Source of the DNA: Chitinophaga sp. SYP-B3965
GTDB lineage: Bacteria > Bacteroidota > Bacteroidia > Chitinophagales > Chitinophagaceae
Direction of reading: 5' to 3'
Assembly (NCBI RefSeq): GCF_009647655.1
Contig: NZ_WJFD01000001.1
Span: forward strand, 186,001-250,000
DNA: 64,000 nt
In this document: piece by piece, positions 52,906 through 61,655 of the stretch
Layout of the letters: each line of letters starts with the position of its first letter
Numbering within the stretch: the first letter of the stretch is position 1
Translations under genes and position numbers: made by a program
Notes under the pieces: model-generated
Told to the model about the DNA's origin: nothing
Databases searched by the model: none
What the model saw: only the letters and a program-made list of their open reading frames with translations

Positions 52906-55407
52906 ATGAGGCGCATTATCACAACTTTCTGCATACTATTTACGACACTATGCCAGGCATATGCGCAAACCGCGCCTTCTCCCGCTACCTTCCTCGGATA
53001 CGAGCCGGGAACGCATTTTACGCCACATTACAAGGTGGTGGAATACTTTAAAGAGGTAGCCAAAAGTGTGAATACGGTGAAACTGGAAACCTATGGGCAA
53101 ACCTATGAAGGGCGGCCCCTGATCATGGCTACTGTAGGCTCTACTGAAAACATAGCCCGGCTGGAGGAGATCCGTTTGCAGAACCTTGGGCTGGTAGCGG
53201 GGGCCAATCCTGCTAATCAACCTGTGATCGTTTGGCTGAGTTACAATGTGCACGGTAATGAAGCGGTATCCACAGAAGCGGCCATGAAAACATTGTATGC
53301 GCTGATCAGCGAACGCACCGAATTGTTGAAGAACACCATCGTGATCATAGATCCCTGCCTCAATCCCGATGGCCGGGAACGTTATGTGAACTTCTATAAT
53401 GCCATTCACAGTAAAACGCCTGACGCTACACCATATGCGAGAGAACATTATGAACCCTGGCCGGGCGGGCGGAGTAACCACTATTACTTTGATCTGAACC
53501 GTGACTGGGCATGGCAAACACAAACGGAATCCCGTCAGCGGGTGTTGCAATACAACCGCTGGATGCCGCAGGTGCATGTGGATTTTCATGAGCAGGGGGT
53601 AGATGCGCCTTACTATTTTGCGCCTGCCGCAGAACCTTTGCATGATGCTGTTACAGCCTGGCAACGGGAATTCCAGGTACAGATAGGAAAACATAACGCT
53701 ACCTATTTTGATGCCAAAGGATGGCTCTATTTTACAAAAGAACAATTCGATCTGTTCTATCCCAGTTATGGGGATACTTATCCCACATACAATGGTTCTA
53801 TTGGTATGACCTATGAGCAGGGTGGTAGCGGCCGGGCAGGTCTGGCTATTGCCACGCGGCAGGGAGATACGCTCACGCTGAAGGACCGGATGGAACATCA
53901 TTACACTACGGGCATCGCTACTGTGGAAGTATCCGCGGCCAATGCCGGTAAACTGGTGAATGAGTTTGCCGGATATTTTGCAGCAGCACGCAGCAAACCT
54001 TCCGGAGATTATAAAACCTATGTGATAAAAGCAGCCGGCAACCCGGAGAAGTTATTGTCACTGGCGGAAACACTCAGAAAGAATGATATCGCAGTGGGTT
54101 TTGCTACGGGTAACAGTAGCGCCAGTGGGTTCAATTATTTTACAGGCAAAACAGAAACTTTCAATATTGAAAAGGAAGACCTGGTGGTGAGTACTTTTCA
54201 ACCCCGTTCCAACATGGTTCGGGTATTGTTTGAACCAGTTGCCCGCTTAACGGATTCTGTTACATATGATATCACTGCATGGGCATTGCCTTATGCATAT
54301 GGCTTGCCTGCCTTTGCTTCGAAACAAAGATTGGAGCCGGCCACCTCACCGGCGCCGGAAAAGCTAGCCATCGCTGATGCAGGCACTGATAATGTGTACG
54401 CTTACCTGGCTCCCTGGAACAGTACCAAAGACCTGAAATTCCTGGTGGCATTGCTCAACAGGAATATCAAAGTGCGTTATTCAGAACAACCTTTTACCAT
54501 CGCCAATAAAGCATATCCGGCAGGTACGCTGGTGATCACGAAAGCTGGGAATACTTCACTGGATGCTATTCCTGCATTGGCTGCAAAGATGGAAGTATCG
54601 CTGATCAAAGTGCCTACGGGTTTTGTGGATAAGGGCGCGGATTTCGGTTCTGATAAGATCCGTTTTATCCGTAAACCTAAAGTAGCGGTGATGGCAGGAG
54701 AGGGTGTGTCCTCGCTGGGGATGGGGGAGATCTGGCATTTCTTTGAGCAGCAGATCGGTTATCCCATTACGGTGTTGAATACTGCTAATCTCTATAGCGT
54801 GAACTGGAAGGAGCTGGATGTACTGATCCTGCCGGATGGCAATTATGCCGCACTTAATGATAAAGTAATGGCGGAACGCCTGAAGGATTGGGTAAGCGGT
54901 GGTGGTAAACTCATTGCTGTGGAAGATGCAGTGGGCCAACTGGCGCAGGGGGACTGGGGATTTAAACTGAAGAAACAGGAAGAAGATAAAGACAAAAAAG
55001 ACGGTGATAAAAAGGACCCCTATATTCCTTTGAAGTCCTATGCTAACCGGGAGCGGGAAAGTGTAACGCAGTACATTCCCGGCGCTATTTATAAAGTGCA
55101 TATGGATAATACCCACCCGCTGGCATTTGGTTATCCGGAATACTATTACACGCTCAAACAGAGTGATAAACTGATAGAATTCATTGAAACAGACGGGTGG
55201 AATGTAGGGGTTTTAAAAAAAGATGATTACATCACTGGTTTTGTGGGGGCACAGACTAAACTGAAGCTGAAAGACGGCCTGCTGTTTGGTGTGAAGGAAA
55301 TGGGGGCAGGGGAGCTGGTGCTGCTTACGGATAATCCTTTATTCAGGAGTTTTTGGGAGAATGGGAAGCTGTTGTTCGGGAATGCGGTGTTCATGGTGGG
55401 GCAGTAG
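52906..55407 (+). CDS. M14-family zinc carboxypeptidase, exported
   Basis: An 833-residue secreted metallopeptidase with a signal peptide (CQAYAQ). The N-terminal M14 domain has zinc ligands H116 and E119 (NVHGNEA), the substrate-binding NPDGRERY (153-160), and a further His in VHVDFHEQG (224-231). The C-terminal 400 residues include a class I glutamine-amidotransferase-like fold (VAVMAGEGVSSLGMGEIWHFFE; WKELDVLILPDGNY), as seen in large Bacteroidota M14 proteins. A Lys/Asp-rich insertion (EEDKDKKDGDKKD) lies near 700. It probably feeds peptide degradation in the periplasm or outside the cell. Confidence 0.9.
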   Translation: MRRIITTFCILFTTLCQAYAQTAPSPATFLGYEPGTHFTPHYKVVEYFKEVAKSVNTVKLETYGQTYEGRPLIMATVGSTENIARLEEIRLQNLGLVAGANPANQPVIVWLSYNVHGNEAVSTEAAMKTLYALISERTELLKNTIVIIDPCLNPDGRERYVNFYNAIHSKTPDATPYAREHYEPWPGGRSNHYYFDLNRDWAWQTQTESRQRVLQYNRWMPQVHVDFHEQGVDAPYYFAPAAEPLHDAVTAWQREFQVQIGKHNATYFDAKGWLYFTKEQFDLFYPSYGDTYPTYNGSIGMTYEQGGSGRAGLAIATRQGDTLTLKDRMEHHYTTGIATVEVSAANAGKLVNEFAGYFAAARSKPSGDYKTYVIKAAGNPEKLLSLAETLRKNDIAVGFATGNSSASGFNYFTGKTETFNIEKEDLVVSTFQPRSNMVRVLFEPVARLTDSVTYDITAWALPYAYGLPAFASKQRLEPATSPAPEKLAIADAGTDNVYAYLAPWNSTKDLKFLVALLNRNIKVRYSEQPFTIANKAYPAGTLVITKAGNTSLDAIPALAAKMEVSLIKVPTGFVDKGADFGSDKIRFIRKPKVAVMAGEGVSSLGMGEIWHFFEQQIGYPITVLNTANLYSVNWKELDVLILPDGNYAALNDKVMAERLKDWVSGGGKLIAVEDAVGQLAQGDWGFKLKKQEEDKDKKDGDKKDPYIPLKSYANRERESVTQYIPGAIYKVHMDNTHPLAFGYPEYYYTLKQSDKLIEFIETDGWNVGVLKKDDYITGFVGAQTKLKLKDGLLFGVKEMGAGELVLLTDNPLFRSFWENGKLLFGNAVFMVGQ

Positions 55408-55535
55408 GTTGCAAAACCGATTTAGTTGTGGCTTTCCGTTGGGTAGATTTGTAGGATTAATGTCATAAAATGATATTGATGCTAACTCCTGATGGGTTTA
55501 TAACATTATATTTATCCTATAAAATTCATACCTAT

Positions 55536-56234
55536 ATGAAGTGCCCTTTAGCTTTAGTCATTGCATTGATACTTTCGGTATCTGCGTTTGCAAAAAGTGA
55601 TTCAACCATTCTTACAAAAACGGTAACGGATTCTGGTTCTATTATCTATACTAAAAATGGTCTGACACTTACGCTGAATAATAAGTCTGTCAACTTTGAT
55701 ACGGTGGTGTTGCGGCAGCGGTTAGTGGCTACCTTTTTTGAGGTGTATCCTAAGTTGCTGCAAACATTCAATCCTGATGCTACCAAACATGTAGTCTTTA
55801 ATGTAGACTCTGCGTATGATGGTGTTGCTTATGCATCAAGAGGCCAGATCACTTTCAACCCGGGCTGGTTTGTAAAACATCCGGATGATATTGATGTAGT
55901 AACGCATGAGACGATGCACCTGGTGCAGGCGTATAGGGGTGGATCTCCGGGATGGCTCACGGAAGGTATTGCGGATTATGTGCGATTTAAATTTGGTGTA
56001 GAGAATATTGGATGGGCATTGCCTGCTTTTAAAGAAACGCAGAAGTATACGGATGCTTATCGTGTTACCGCCCGGTTTTTAGCCTGGCTGGAAGCACATG
56101 TGCATAGTGGTATCGTAGTCGAATTGAATACGGCTTTGCGTACTAAAACTTATACGCAGAATACCTGGGCAGAGTTGACGAAGAAAACTTTGGATGAGTT
56201 GTGGGCGGATTATGCTAAAAGTCCTGCGTTGTAG
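55536..56234 (+). CDS. Plant basic secretory protein (BSP)-family metallopeptidase, exported
   Basis: A 232-residue secreted protein. The ATG at 55536 starts a signal peptide (LALVIALILSVSAFAKS). The zinc-binding HETMH (124-128) lies in DVVTHETMHLVQAYRGGSPGWLTEGIADY, the hallmark of the plant BSP (PF04450) family of HExxH proteins. ITFNPGWFVKHPDD precedes it. The C-terminal helices (YRVTARFLAWLE, TLDELWADY) also fit. In plants these proteins are linked to defence; bacterial roles are unknown. A hairpin and repeats begin right after the stop. Confidence 0.85.
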   Translation: MKCPLALVIALILSVSAFAKSDSTILTKTVTDSGSIIYTKNGLTLTLNNKSVNFDTVVLRQRLVATFFEVYPKLLQTFNPDATKHVVFNVDSAYDGVAYASRGQITFNPGWFVKHPDDIDVVTHETMHLVQAYRGGSPGWLTEGIADYVRFKFGVENIGWALPAFKETQKYTDAYRVTARFLAWLEAHVHSGIVVELNTALRTKTYTQNTWAELTKKTLDELWADYAKSPAL

Positions 56235-56250
56235 TATTCTGCCTGGAGTA

Positions 56251-56273
56251 TGCCGCGCAGCAAAGGGCGGAGT
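56251..56273 (+). repeat. 23-base hairpin element, second copy
   Basis: Identical to 1232-1254 on the opposite strand. It is followed at once by seven Ts, so it can act as a terminator for the BSP gene 17 bases upstream. Confidence 0.75.
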
Positions 56274-56290
56274 TTTTTTATTTTTTAGGA

Positions 56291-56511
56291 GGAAGTATTT
56301 TTATTAGGCGGAGGTTTTTATTCCTTTGGAAGGAAGTGCTTTTATTAGGTGAAGGTTTTCTCTTTTTAGAAGGAAGTACTTTTATTAGGTGAAGGTTTTA
56401 TCTTTTTAAGAGGAAGTGTTTTTATAAAGTGGAGGTTTTCTCTTTTTAGAAGGAAGTGCTTTTATTAAGTGAAGGTTTTATCTTTTTAGAAAGAAGTGTC
56501 TTTATTAAATT
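56291..56511 (+). repeat. 40-bp minisatellite, five full units plus a partial one
   Basis: Units start at 56291, 56332, 56372, 56412, 56452 and 56492, giving spacings of 41, 40, 40, 40 and 40. Each reads roughly GGAAGTGCTTTTATTAGGTG then AAGGTTTTCTCTTTTTAGAA. Inner units differ at only 2-6 positions. The ends are more diverged, as expected from unequal crossing-over or slippage. Confidence 0.93.
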
Positions 56512-56718
56512 AAAAAACACCCATCGTTCAATAAAGAACCAGCCGTTGAAGTGAGTGACACAACGGCGGCTGATCAAATAACTAAAAGCTGGCTACCTAA
56601 AATCTATTATGCTAAAAAGTACTGCGGGTAAAGCATTGGTTTTATAGGCTGATAGAGCGGGTTGTGAGCAAATTCTGCTAAAAAAGTGTTACTGTCTTGC
56701 GGCTGTAACACTTTTTTT
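56512..56718 (+). ncRNA. Possible small RNA ending in an orphan terminator
   Basis: Contains a hairpin CAGCCGTTG...CAACGGCGGCTG (56540-56572), about 100 bases with no frame, and a strong terminator at 56680-56717. The MFS gene has its own promoter downstream of that terminator. The terminator must therefore serve an upstream RNA: either a small RNA here or a long 3' tail of the BSP transcript. No promoter was identified. Confidence 0.25.
56680..56717 (+). terminator. Orphan intrinsic terminator
   Basis: AAAAAAGTGTTAC (56680-56692) pairs perfectly with GTAACACTTTTTT (56705-56717), loop of 12, continuing into more Ts. Confidence 0.85.
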
Positions 56719-56721
56719 TAC

Positions 56722-56753
56722 TTGTGGCATCCCGAATTATACTGTATATTCTG
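56722..56753 (+). promoter_or_regulatory. Promoter of the sugar transporter gene
   Basis: TTG (56722-56724), 20 bases, then TATATTCTG (from 56745), close to TAnnTTTG. The ATG is at 56771, so the leader is about 13 bases. Confidence 0.5.
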
Positions 56754-56770
56754 CCCCGAAAACCGCTATA

Positions 56771-57979
56771 ATGAATCCACAACCACGTTTTACAGAAAAA
56801 AGCTACCTCGTTATCTTTGCATTTGTTACTTCGCTCTTCCTGTTATGGGGGCTCGCCCATTCCATGAGTGATGTATTGAACAAACATTTTCAGACCGTTC
56901 TTAGTGTTACTAAATCTCAATCCGGGCTTATCCAGCTTTCTGTATTTGGGGCATATGCGGTGATGAGCATTCCTGCGGGCATGTTCATGAAGAGGTTTGG
57001 TTATAAAGCAGGAGTATTACTGGGCTTATCCTTATTTGCTATTGGTACTTTCCTCTTTGTACCGGCGGCTACTGAAAACTCTTTTTCTTACTTCCGGTTT
57101 GCATTGTTCATCATGGGCTGTGGCATGGCTACGCTGGAAACAGTGGCGCATCCGTTCATTGCAGCATTGGGAGATCAGCGTACGAGTGACAGACGGATCA
57201 ATTTCTCTCAGTCGTTCAACGCATTGGGTACGGTGATAGGGCCTTTGCTGGGTAGTTACTTCCTGCTGCGGGCAACAGGGGAGCAACATGATCTTTCTGC
57301 TGTGAGGAGTTTATATGTGGGCATCGGCATTGTGATTGCTGCAGTAGCTGTTTCTTTTTCATTTGTAAAAGTACCTGTGCTGGCAGATCCTCATGAAGGG
57401 GATGTGCTGGAAGGTGGTGTGCCGAATAAAAAACTGTTCGGGCACCGTCACTTTGTATGGGCGGTTATAGCGCAGTTCTTTAATGTAGCTGCGCAGGGTG
57501 GTACCTGGGCTTTCTTCATCAATTACGGGCATGAAGTGATGGGTTTCTCTGATGAAAAAGCAGGGAACCTGATGGCACTTTTTATGGCGATGATGGTATT
57601 GGGCCGTTTTGTAGGTACTTACCTGATGAAATTCATTGCACCTAATAAATTGCTGGCTTACTTTGCGGTGGGCAGCATCCTGATGTGTATCATTGTGGCA
57701 CAGGGCTGGGGCTGGACCTCCTACATTGCACTGCTGATGATCAACTTCTTCTTCAGTATCATGTTCCCTACTATTTTCAGCCTTGGGTTGAAGAGCCTGG
57801 GTAGTCATACGCAGCGGGCTGCTTCCTTTATTACCATGGGTGTAGTAGGCGGGGCGTTCTTTCCATTGCTGATGGGTATGGTGGCTAATCACAATGTGGC
57901 GCAATCTTATTATCTGCCTATCATCTGTTATTTGGTGATCTTCGTGTTTGGGTATAAATTTTATAAGGTAAGGGCTTAA
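56771..57979 (+). CDS. FucP-like sugar MFS transporter
   Basis: An inner-membrane sugar:proton symporter of the FucP branch of the major facilitator superfamily. The 402-residue protein has 12 predicted helices. It has the family opening FVTSLFLLWGLAHSMSDVLNKHFQ (about 18-41), where the Asp and Asn line the sugar path. Other segments are GAYAVMSIPAGMFMKRFGYKAG, GCGMATLETVAHPFIAALG (the usual FucP ETxxNP is ETVAHP here) and NFSQSFNALGTVIGPLLG. The closest named substrates would be fucose, glucose or galactose. A TonB receptor gene follows after 9 bases. Confidence 0.9.
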   Translation: MNPQPRFTEKSYLVIFAFVTSLFLLWGLAHSMSDVLNKHFQTVLSVTKSQSGLIQLSVFGAYAVMSIPAGMFMKRFGYKAGVLLGLSLFAIGTFLFVPAATENSFSYFRFALFIMGCGMATLETVAHPFIAALGDQRTSDRRINFSQSFNALGTVIGPLLGSYFLLRATGEQHDLSAVRSLYVGIGIVIAAVAVSFSFVKVPVLADPHEGDVLEGGVPNKKLFGHRHFVWAVIAQFFNVAAQGGTWAFFINYGHEVMGFSDEKAGNLMALFMAMMVLGRFVGTYLMKFIAPNKLLAYFAVGSILMCIIVAQGWGWTSYIALLMINFFFSIMFPTIFSLGLKSLGSHTQRAASFITMGVVGGAFFPLLMGMVANHNVAQSYYLPIICYLVIFVFGYKFYKVRA

Positions 57980-57984
57980 TTTTG
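57977..57984 (+). promoter_or_regulatory. -7 element overlapping the MFS stop codon
   Basis: TAATTTTG is an exact TAnnTTTG whose TAA is the MFS stop codon. The receptor ATG is at 57989, so a transcript from here would be leaderless. A TTG lies 26 bases upstream (57948-57950), which is longer than usual. Confidence 0.3.
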
Positions 57985-57988
57985 CGCA

Positions 57989-59962
57989 ATGGGGAATAAA
58001 TTCAATATATCTGTTAGCTTGCTGTTGTTTGTTTCCTTTGCGGCATATGCGCAGCGTGATACCTTGCCGGAAGTGGTGGTGCGTTCTTATCTTTCTAAAG
58101 AATCACTGATAAGGGTACCAACGGCCACGAGTATATTAAGTGGTGCACAGTTGCAACAGCAACAGGGGTATTCACTCGTGCCTGCATTCAATACCATACC
58201 AGGTATCCGCATGGAGGAAAGATCTCCCGGCAGTTATCGCCTGTCTATGCGCGGTAGTTTGCTGCGTTCTCCTTTTGGTATCCGTAACATCAAGATATAC
58301 ATGGATGAAATACCACTCACAGATGCAGGTGGTAATGCTTACCTCAACCTGCTGGACCCTGGTGCGGTAACAGATGCAGAAATACTGAAAGGCCCGGATG
58401 GCAGTCTCTTTGGCGCTAATTCAGGGGGCGTGATCAGGCTGGGTGTTTTTGATCCGCCGCAGGATAGTTCGTTGCGTATCAGATTACAGGGTGGCAGTTA
58501 TGGTTTGTTCCATTCATCTGCAGCTTACAGCAAACAGTTAGATAATTATCGCCTGCAACTTTTTATGGGTTACCAGCGGGCAGATGGATACCGGCAGAAC
58601 AGTGCGCTGAAAAGGATCTATGCGCAAACTGCACAGCAATGGGAATACAAACCCGGATATAATATTAAACTGCTGGCATTTTATACAGACATGGCTTACC
58701 GTACACCGGGAGGCCTTACGCTGGAACAAAGTATAGCCAATCCACGTGCTGCGAGGGTGCAATCCCTTACGCAACAGGCAGCAATATACAACCGTACTTT
58801 CCAGGGAGGGCTGGTGCATGAAGCGCAGATCTCTTCCAGATGGAAACATACTATTGCGGTATTCGGTGCGAATACGCATTTTGAAAATCCTTTCATTACC
58901 AACTACGAAGCGCGTGATGAAAATACAGCAGGGTTCCGCACTTTCCTGGAATGGCAGAACGCTGAAAATCCTATCCGCCTGAAATTTAATGCAGGTATGG
59001 AATGGCAGCGTACGGGATCAGATATTGCCAATTATGGCAACAGGCAAGGTGTAAGGGATACTTTGCAGGTGAGGGATGAGATCAATGCAGGACAGCATTT
59101 TTACTTTGCCCGCTTCTCTTTACAATCAGACCGTAGTATGCTGGAAGGTGCAGCGAGCTTGAATTATTATCACTTTGTGTTTGACCGTAACGGACGCACA
59201 CGCATAGAATTCAAACCTGTACTCATGCCGCGCTTATCTTATTCCTACAGGCTGGAGGATGATCTGTCCCTGCGTGTAACGGTGAGCCGTGGTTATTCTC
59301 CGCCAGCTACAGCAGAAGTGCGTGCGTCCAATAATGTGTTCAATACTTCTTTGCAACCGGAAACGGGCTGGAACTATGAAACAGGGTTACGTTACCTTCC
59401 GCGCACAGGGCGTTACATGCTGGATGTGGCTTTGTTCCATTACCGCATGCAGAATGCCATCGTGAGGAAACTGGATGACCTGGGGAATGAGTTCTTTGAT
59501 AATGCCGGTGGTACACGGCAGACAGGGCTTGAAGTACAGGGATCTGTATGGCTCTGCCGCAAATTGGAATTACGTTCCGCTTATACTTTCAGCATATTTA
59601 AATTTGATGATTATACAGTAGCAGGAAAGGATTATTCCGGTAATGACATGACGGGTGTGCCGCAACATGTAGTGGTGACCAGCGTGTTATGGCATTTGCC
59701 ATATGCCTTCTCCCTTTTTGCGCAGCATAATTTTACGAGCAGTATTCCTTTGGATGATGCTAACACTGTCTATGCCAAACGATATCATCTTGTGCAGGGG
59801 AAAATAAGCTGGCAACACTCCCGTATCACTTTACAGGCAGGTGTTGATAATGTATTGAACGAAAAGTATAGCCTGGGGAATGATCTGAATGCGCTGGGTG
59901 GCCGGTACTTTAATCCTGCACCGGGCAGGAATTATTTTGCTAATGCTACATTTTCCTTTTGA
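57989..59962 (+). CDS. TonB-dependent receptor paired with the sugar transporter
   Basis: A 657-residue outer-membrane transporter with a signal peptide (FAAYAQ), a TonB-box-like LPEVVVRS right after it, a plug (SLVPAFNTIPGIRMEERSPG; LSMRGSLLRSPFG; GPDGSLFGANSGGVIRLG), and a barrel ending in ANATFSF. It has no carboxypeptidase-like domain. It lies 9 bases after the FucP-like gene, so the two probably carry one sugar across the outer and then the inner membrane. Its last 17 bases overlap the 3' end of the convergent redoxin gene. Confidence 0.9.
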   Translation: MGNKFNISVSLLLFVSFAAYAQRDTLPEVVVRSYLSKESLIRVPTATSILSGAQLQQQQGYSLVPAFNTIPGIRMEERSPGSYRLSMRGSLLRSPFGIRNIKIYMDEIPLTDAGGNAYLNLLDPGAVTDAEILKGPDGSLFGANSGGVIRLGVFDPPQDSSLRIRLQGGSYGLFHSSAAYSKQLDNYRLQLFMGYQRADGYRQNSALKRIYAQTAQQWEYKPGYNIKLLAFYTDMAYRTPGGLTLEQSIANPRAARVQSLTQQAAIYNRTFQGGLVHEAQISSRWKHTIAVFGANTHFENPFITNYEARDENTAGFRTFLEWQNAENPIRLKFNAGMEWQRTGSDIANYGNRQGVRDTLQVRDEINAGQHFYFARFSLQSDRSMLEGAASLNYYHFVFDRNGRTRIEFKPVLMPRLSYSYRLEDDLSLRVTVSRGYSPPATAEVRASNNVFNTSLQPETGWNYETGLRYLPRTGRYMLDVALFHYRMQNAIVRKLDDLGNEFFDNAGGTRQTGLEVQGSVWLCRKLELRSAYTFSIFKFDDYTVAGKDYSGNDMTGVPQHVVVTSVLWHLPYAFSLFAQHNFTSSIPLDDANTVYAKRYHLVQGKISWQHSRITLQAGVDNVLNEKYSLGNDLNALGGRYFNPAPGRNYFANATFSF

Positions 59963-60548
59963 TCCCGCAGCCAACGGAAGCGCTGGAGCTTACTTCCACA
60001 GCTTTGCCTGTTAGTATCGCATTCATGGCATTATGAAGGTACTTCTGCGATACATCCGCAGCGCTGCCGGGATTATCATCAATAGCGCCTTTATAGACCA
60101 ATACAGCGTCTTTATTGAATAAATAACATTCAGGCGTGCGGTCTGCTGCAAAAGCATCCGCTATTTCGTTGTTCTTATCTACTGCGTAATACCAGGCGTA
60201 ACTTTGTTTTTTGGCATAACTCTGCATCGCTGCATAGGAATCTCCGCCATCTCTTTCCGCTTCATTGGAATTGATGAGGATCACACCAATATTGTTCTTC
60301 AATGCGAAGTGGCAGATCTCGCGGGTGCGTTCCTGGTTGCGCGCCACATAAGGACAGGTGTTGCAGCTAAACATCACCAGTAATCCATTACTTTTTTTCG
60401 CATCATTCAAGGAGATCTCTTTACCGGTGACATCTTTCATTTTAATGTCCGGTTTAGGCATTTTGGCGCCTAGTTCCAGTGCATCCGGTAAACGAAATGC
60501 AGCCAGCCATACAGTAGCAACAAGCAGTAAAACGAATTGCTTTTTCAT
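59946..60548 (-). CDS. Exported thioredoxin-like (AhpC/TSA-type) protein
   Basis: A 200-residue redox protein with an N-terminal signal sequence (LLLVATVWLAAF). The thioredoxin fold carries a CxxC in MFSCNTCPYVARN (about 60-72). A cis-Pro appears in RTPECYLF (near 138) and the C-terminal tail is SVGCGIKRK with an extra Cys. These are features of the Bacteroidota and cyanobacterial 'thioredoxin family' with the CNTCPY motif. It may reduce or repair envelope thiols. Its 3' end overlaps the convergent TonB receptor gene by 17 bases. Confidence 0.88.
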   Translation of the reverse strand: MKKQFVLLLVATVWLAAFRLPDALELGAKMPKPDIKMKDVTGKEISLNDAKKSNGLLVMFSCNTCPYVARNQERTREICHFALKNNIGVILINSNEAERDGGDSYAAMQSYAKKQSYAWYYAVDKNNEIADAFAADRTPECYLFNKDAVLVYKGAIDDNPGSAADVSQKYLHNAMNAILTGKAVEVSSSASVGCGIKRKM

Positions 60549-60649
60549 AGGCTCAATTTTTAGGTTCGTATGTAAATTAAGCTATTTTGGACGCATTTAA
60601 AAGCCCCCCGAGAGGATTTAGAAATTTTCAAACACGCATTTCCAAATTG

Positions 60650-61618
60650 TCATGAAAGCCCCTGTACTTCCGGGTTTTCCGCTTTTCGTTCACTGGCTAT
60701 TTCCCGCAATGTACTGATGCTTGTATTCAATTCAAAACCAATGAGAAGGATGAAAGAATTGAAGTAAACTACCAACATAATTACCAGGATAGTTCCGATG
60801 GAACCGTAGATCTGGTTATACTGCGCAAAGTTTGTCACGTAAAAGGAAAATCCTAATGTTACCACGATCATGGAAATAGTGGCGAAAGTGGAACCTGCGG
60901 AAATGAATTTCCACTTTTTCTTGGTAGCAGGACCAAAACGATAGATCACGGAAATGATGGAGAAGAACAACAATACGATCAATGTCCACCTTACCAAACC
61001 AATGATGAATTGAGAGAAGGAATCACGGATATTTAATTCCTGCATGATCCACTTTAAGATAGCACCTTGTGTGATGATCAATGCAATAGTCACCAGCAAA
61101 AGCAGCACTAAAAAAATGGTGAGTTTTAGCGCCGTGAGGCGTGTTTGCCACCAGGTACGCTGATTGAATCCCGGCAACATTTTATCGAAAGAATTCAGCA
61201 TGCCCATTACGCCATTGGAGGAATAATAGAAGCTAAGGATGAAAGCAAAAGATAACAGCGTGTTCCGTTGTGTATAGAGAAAATCATGGATCATATCCCT
61301 CACTACAAGATAACTGCTATAGTTAGGTGTAAGTGATTCTGCCAGATCATATAACGTAGGTTCTATGTTCTGCAATGGTATATATGGAACGAGGGTAAGG
61401 ATAAAAATAAAGAAAGGCGGAATAGCCAGCAGGAAGTTGAAAGATGTGGCAGCAGCTCTTTCCGCCAGGCTTTCCCGGGCGGTTTCTTTCAGAAAAAAAA
61501 TGATGACATCATACAATGGCGCTCCGTCGAACCCGGGTAAAACCAGGTTCTTACTTTTCCTGATCACCCAGCTTACGGGTTTCAAACGAAGGATTAATTT
61601 TTCAACGTCAATCATCAA
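60650..61618 (-). CDS. YihY/BrkB-family inner-membrane protein
   Basis: A 322-residue polytopic membrane protein. The family signature is ESLAERAAATSFNFLLAIPPFFIFI (about 49-73), with six predicted helices and YYSSNGVMGMLNSFDKML (about 132-149), which contains conserved Ser, Asn and Gly. The old name 'ribonuclease BN' for this family is not correct. The function is unknown, possibly export. It is 37 bases after mltG on the same strand. Confidence 0.92.
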   Translation of the reverse strand: MMIDVEKLILRLKPVSWVIRKSKNLVLPGFDGAPLYDVIIFFLKETARESLAERAAATSFNFLLAIPPFFIFILTLVPYIPLQNIEPTLYDLAESLTPNYSSYLVVRDMIHDFLYTQRNTLLSFAFILSFYYSSNGVMGMLNSFDKMLPGFNQRTWWQTRLTALKLTIFLVLLLLVTIALIITQGAILKWIMQELNIRDSFSQFIIGLVRWTLIVLLFFSIISVIYRFGPATKKKWKFISAGSTFATISMIVVTLGFSFYVTNFAQYNQIYGSIGTILVIMLVVYFNSFILLIGFELNTSISTLREIASERKAENPEVQGLS

Positions 61619-61655
61619 GGCATTGTTGGACCGGGGTAAAAGTACTGAAAGTTGC

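Larger units (their letters stand above)
56235..56770. other. Repeat-rich intergenic region between BSP and MFS genes
   Basis: This 536-base interval holds, in order, the 23-base hairpin at 56251, the 40-bp minisatellite, a GC-rich hairpin at 56540-56572, an orphan terminator at 56680-56717 and the MFS promoter. Each is described separately. No protein-coding frame is convincing. Confidence 0.5.

Noticed and set aside
52948..53901. Minus-strand frame of 317 codons
   Set aside because: Antisense to the M14 peptidase zinc-binding region; no family features.
56291..56511. CRISPR-like array
   Set aside because: The 40-bp units are contiguous and the whole unit repeats, so there are no unique spacers. 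No cas genes are in the window.
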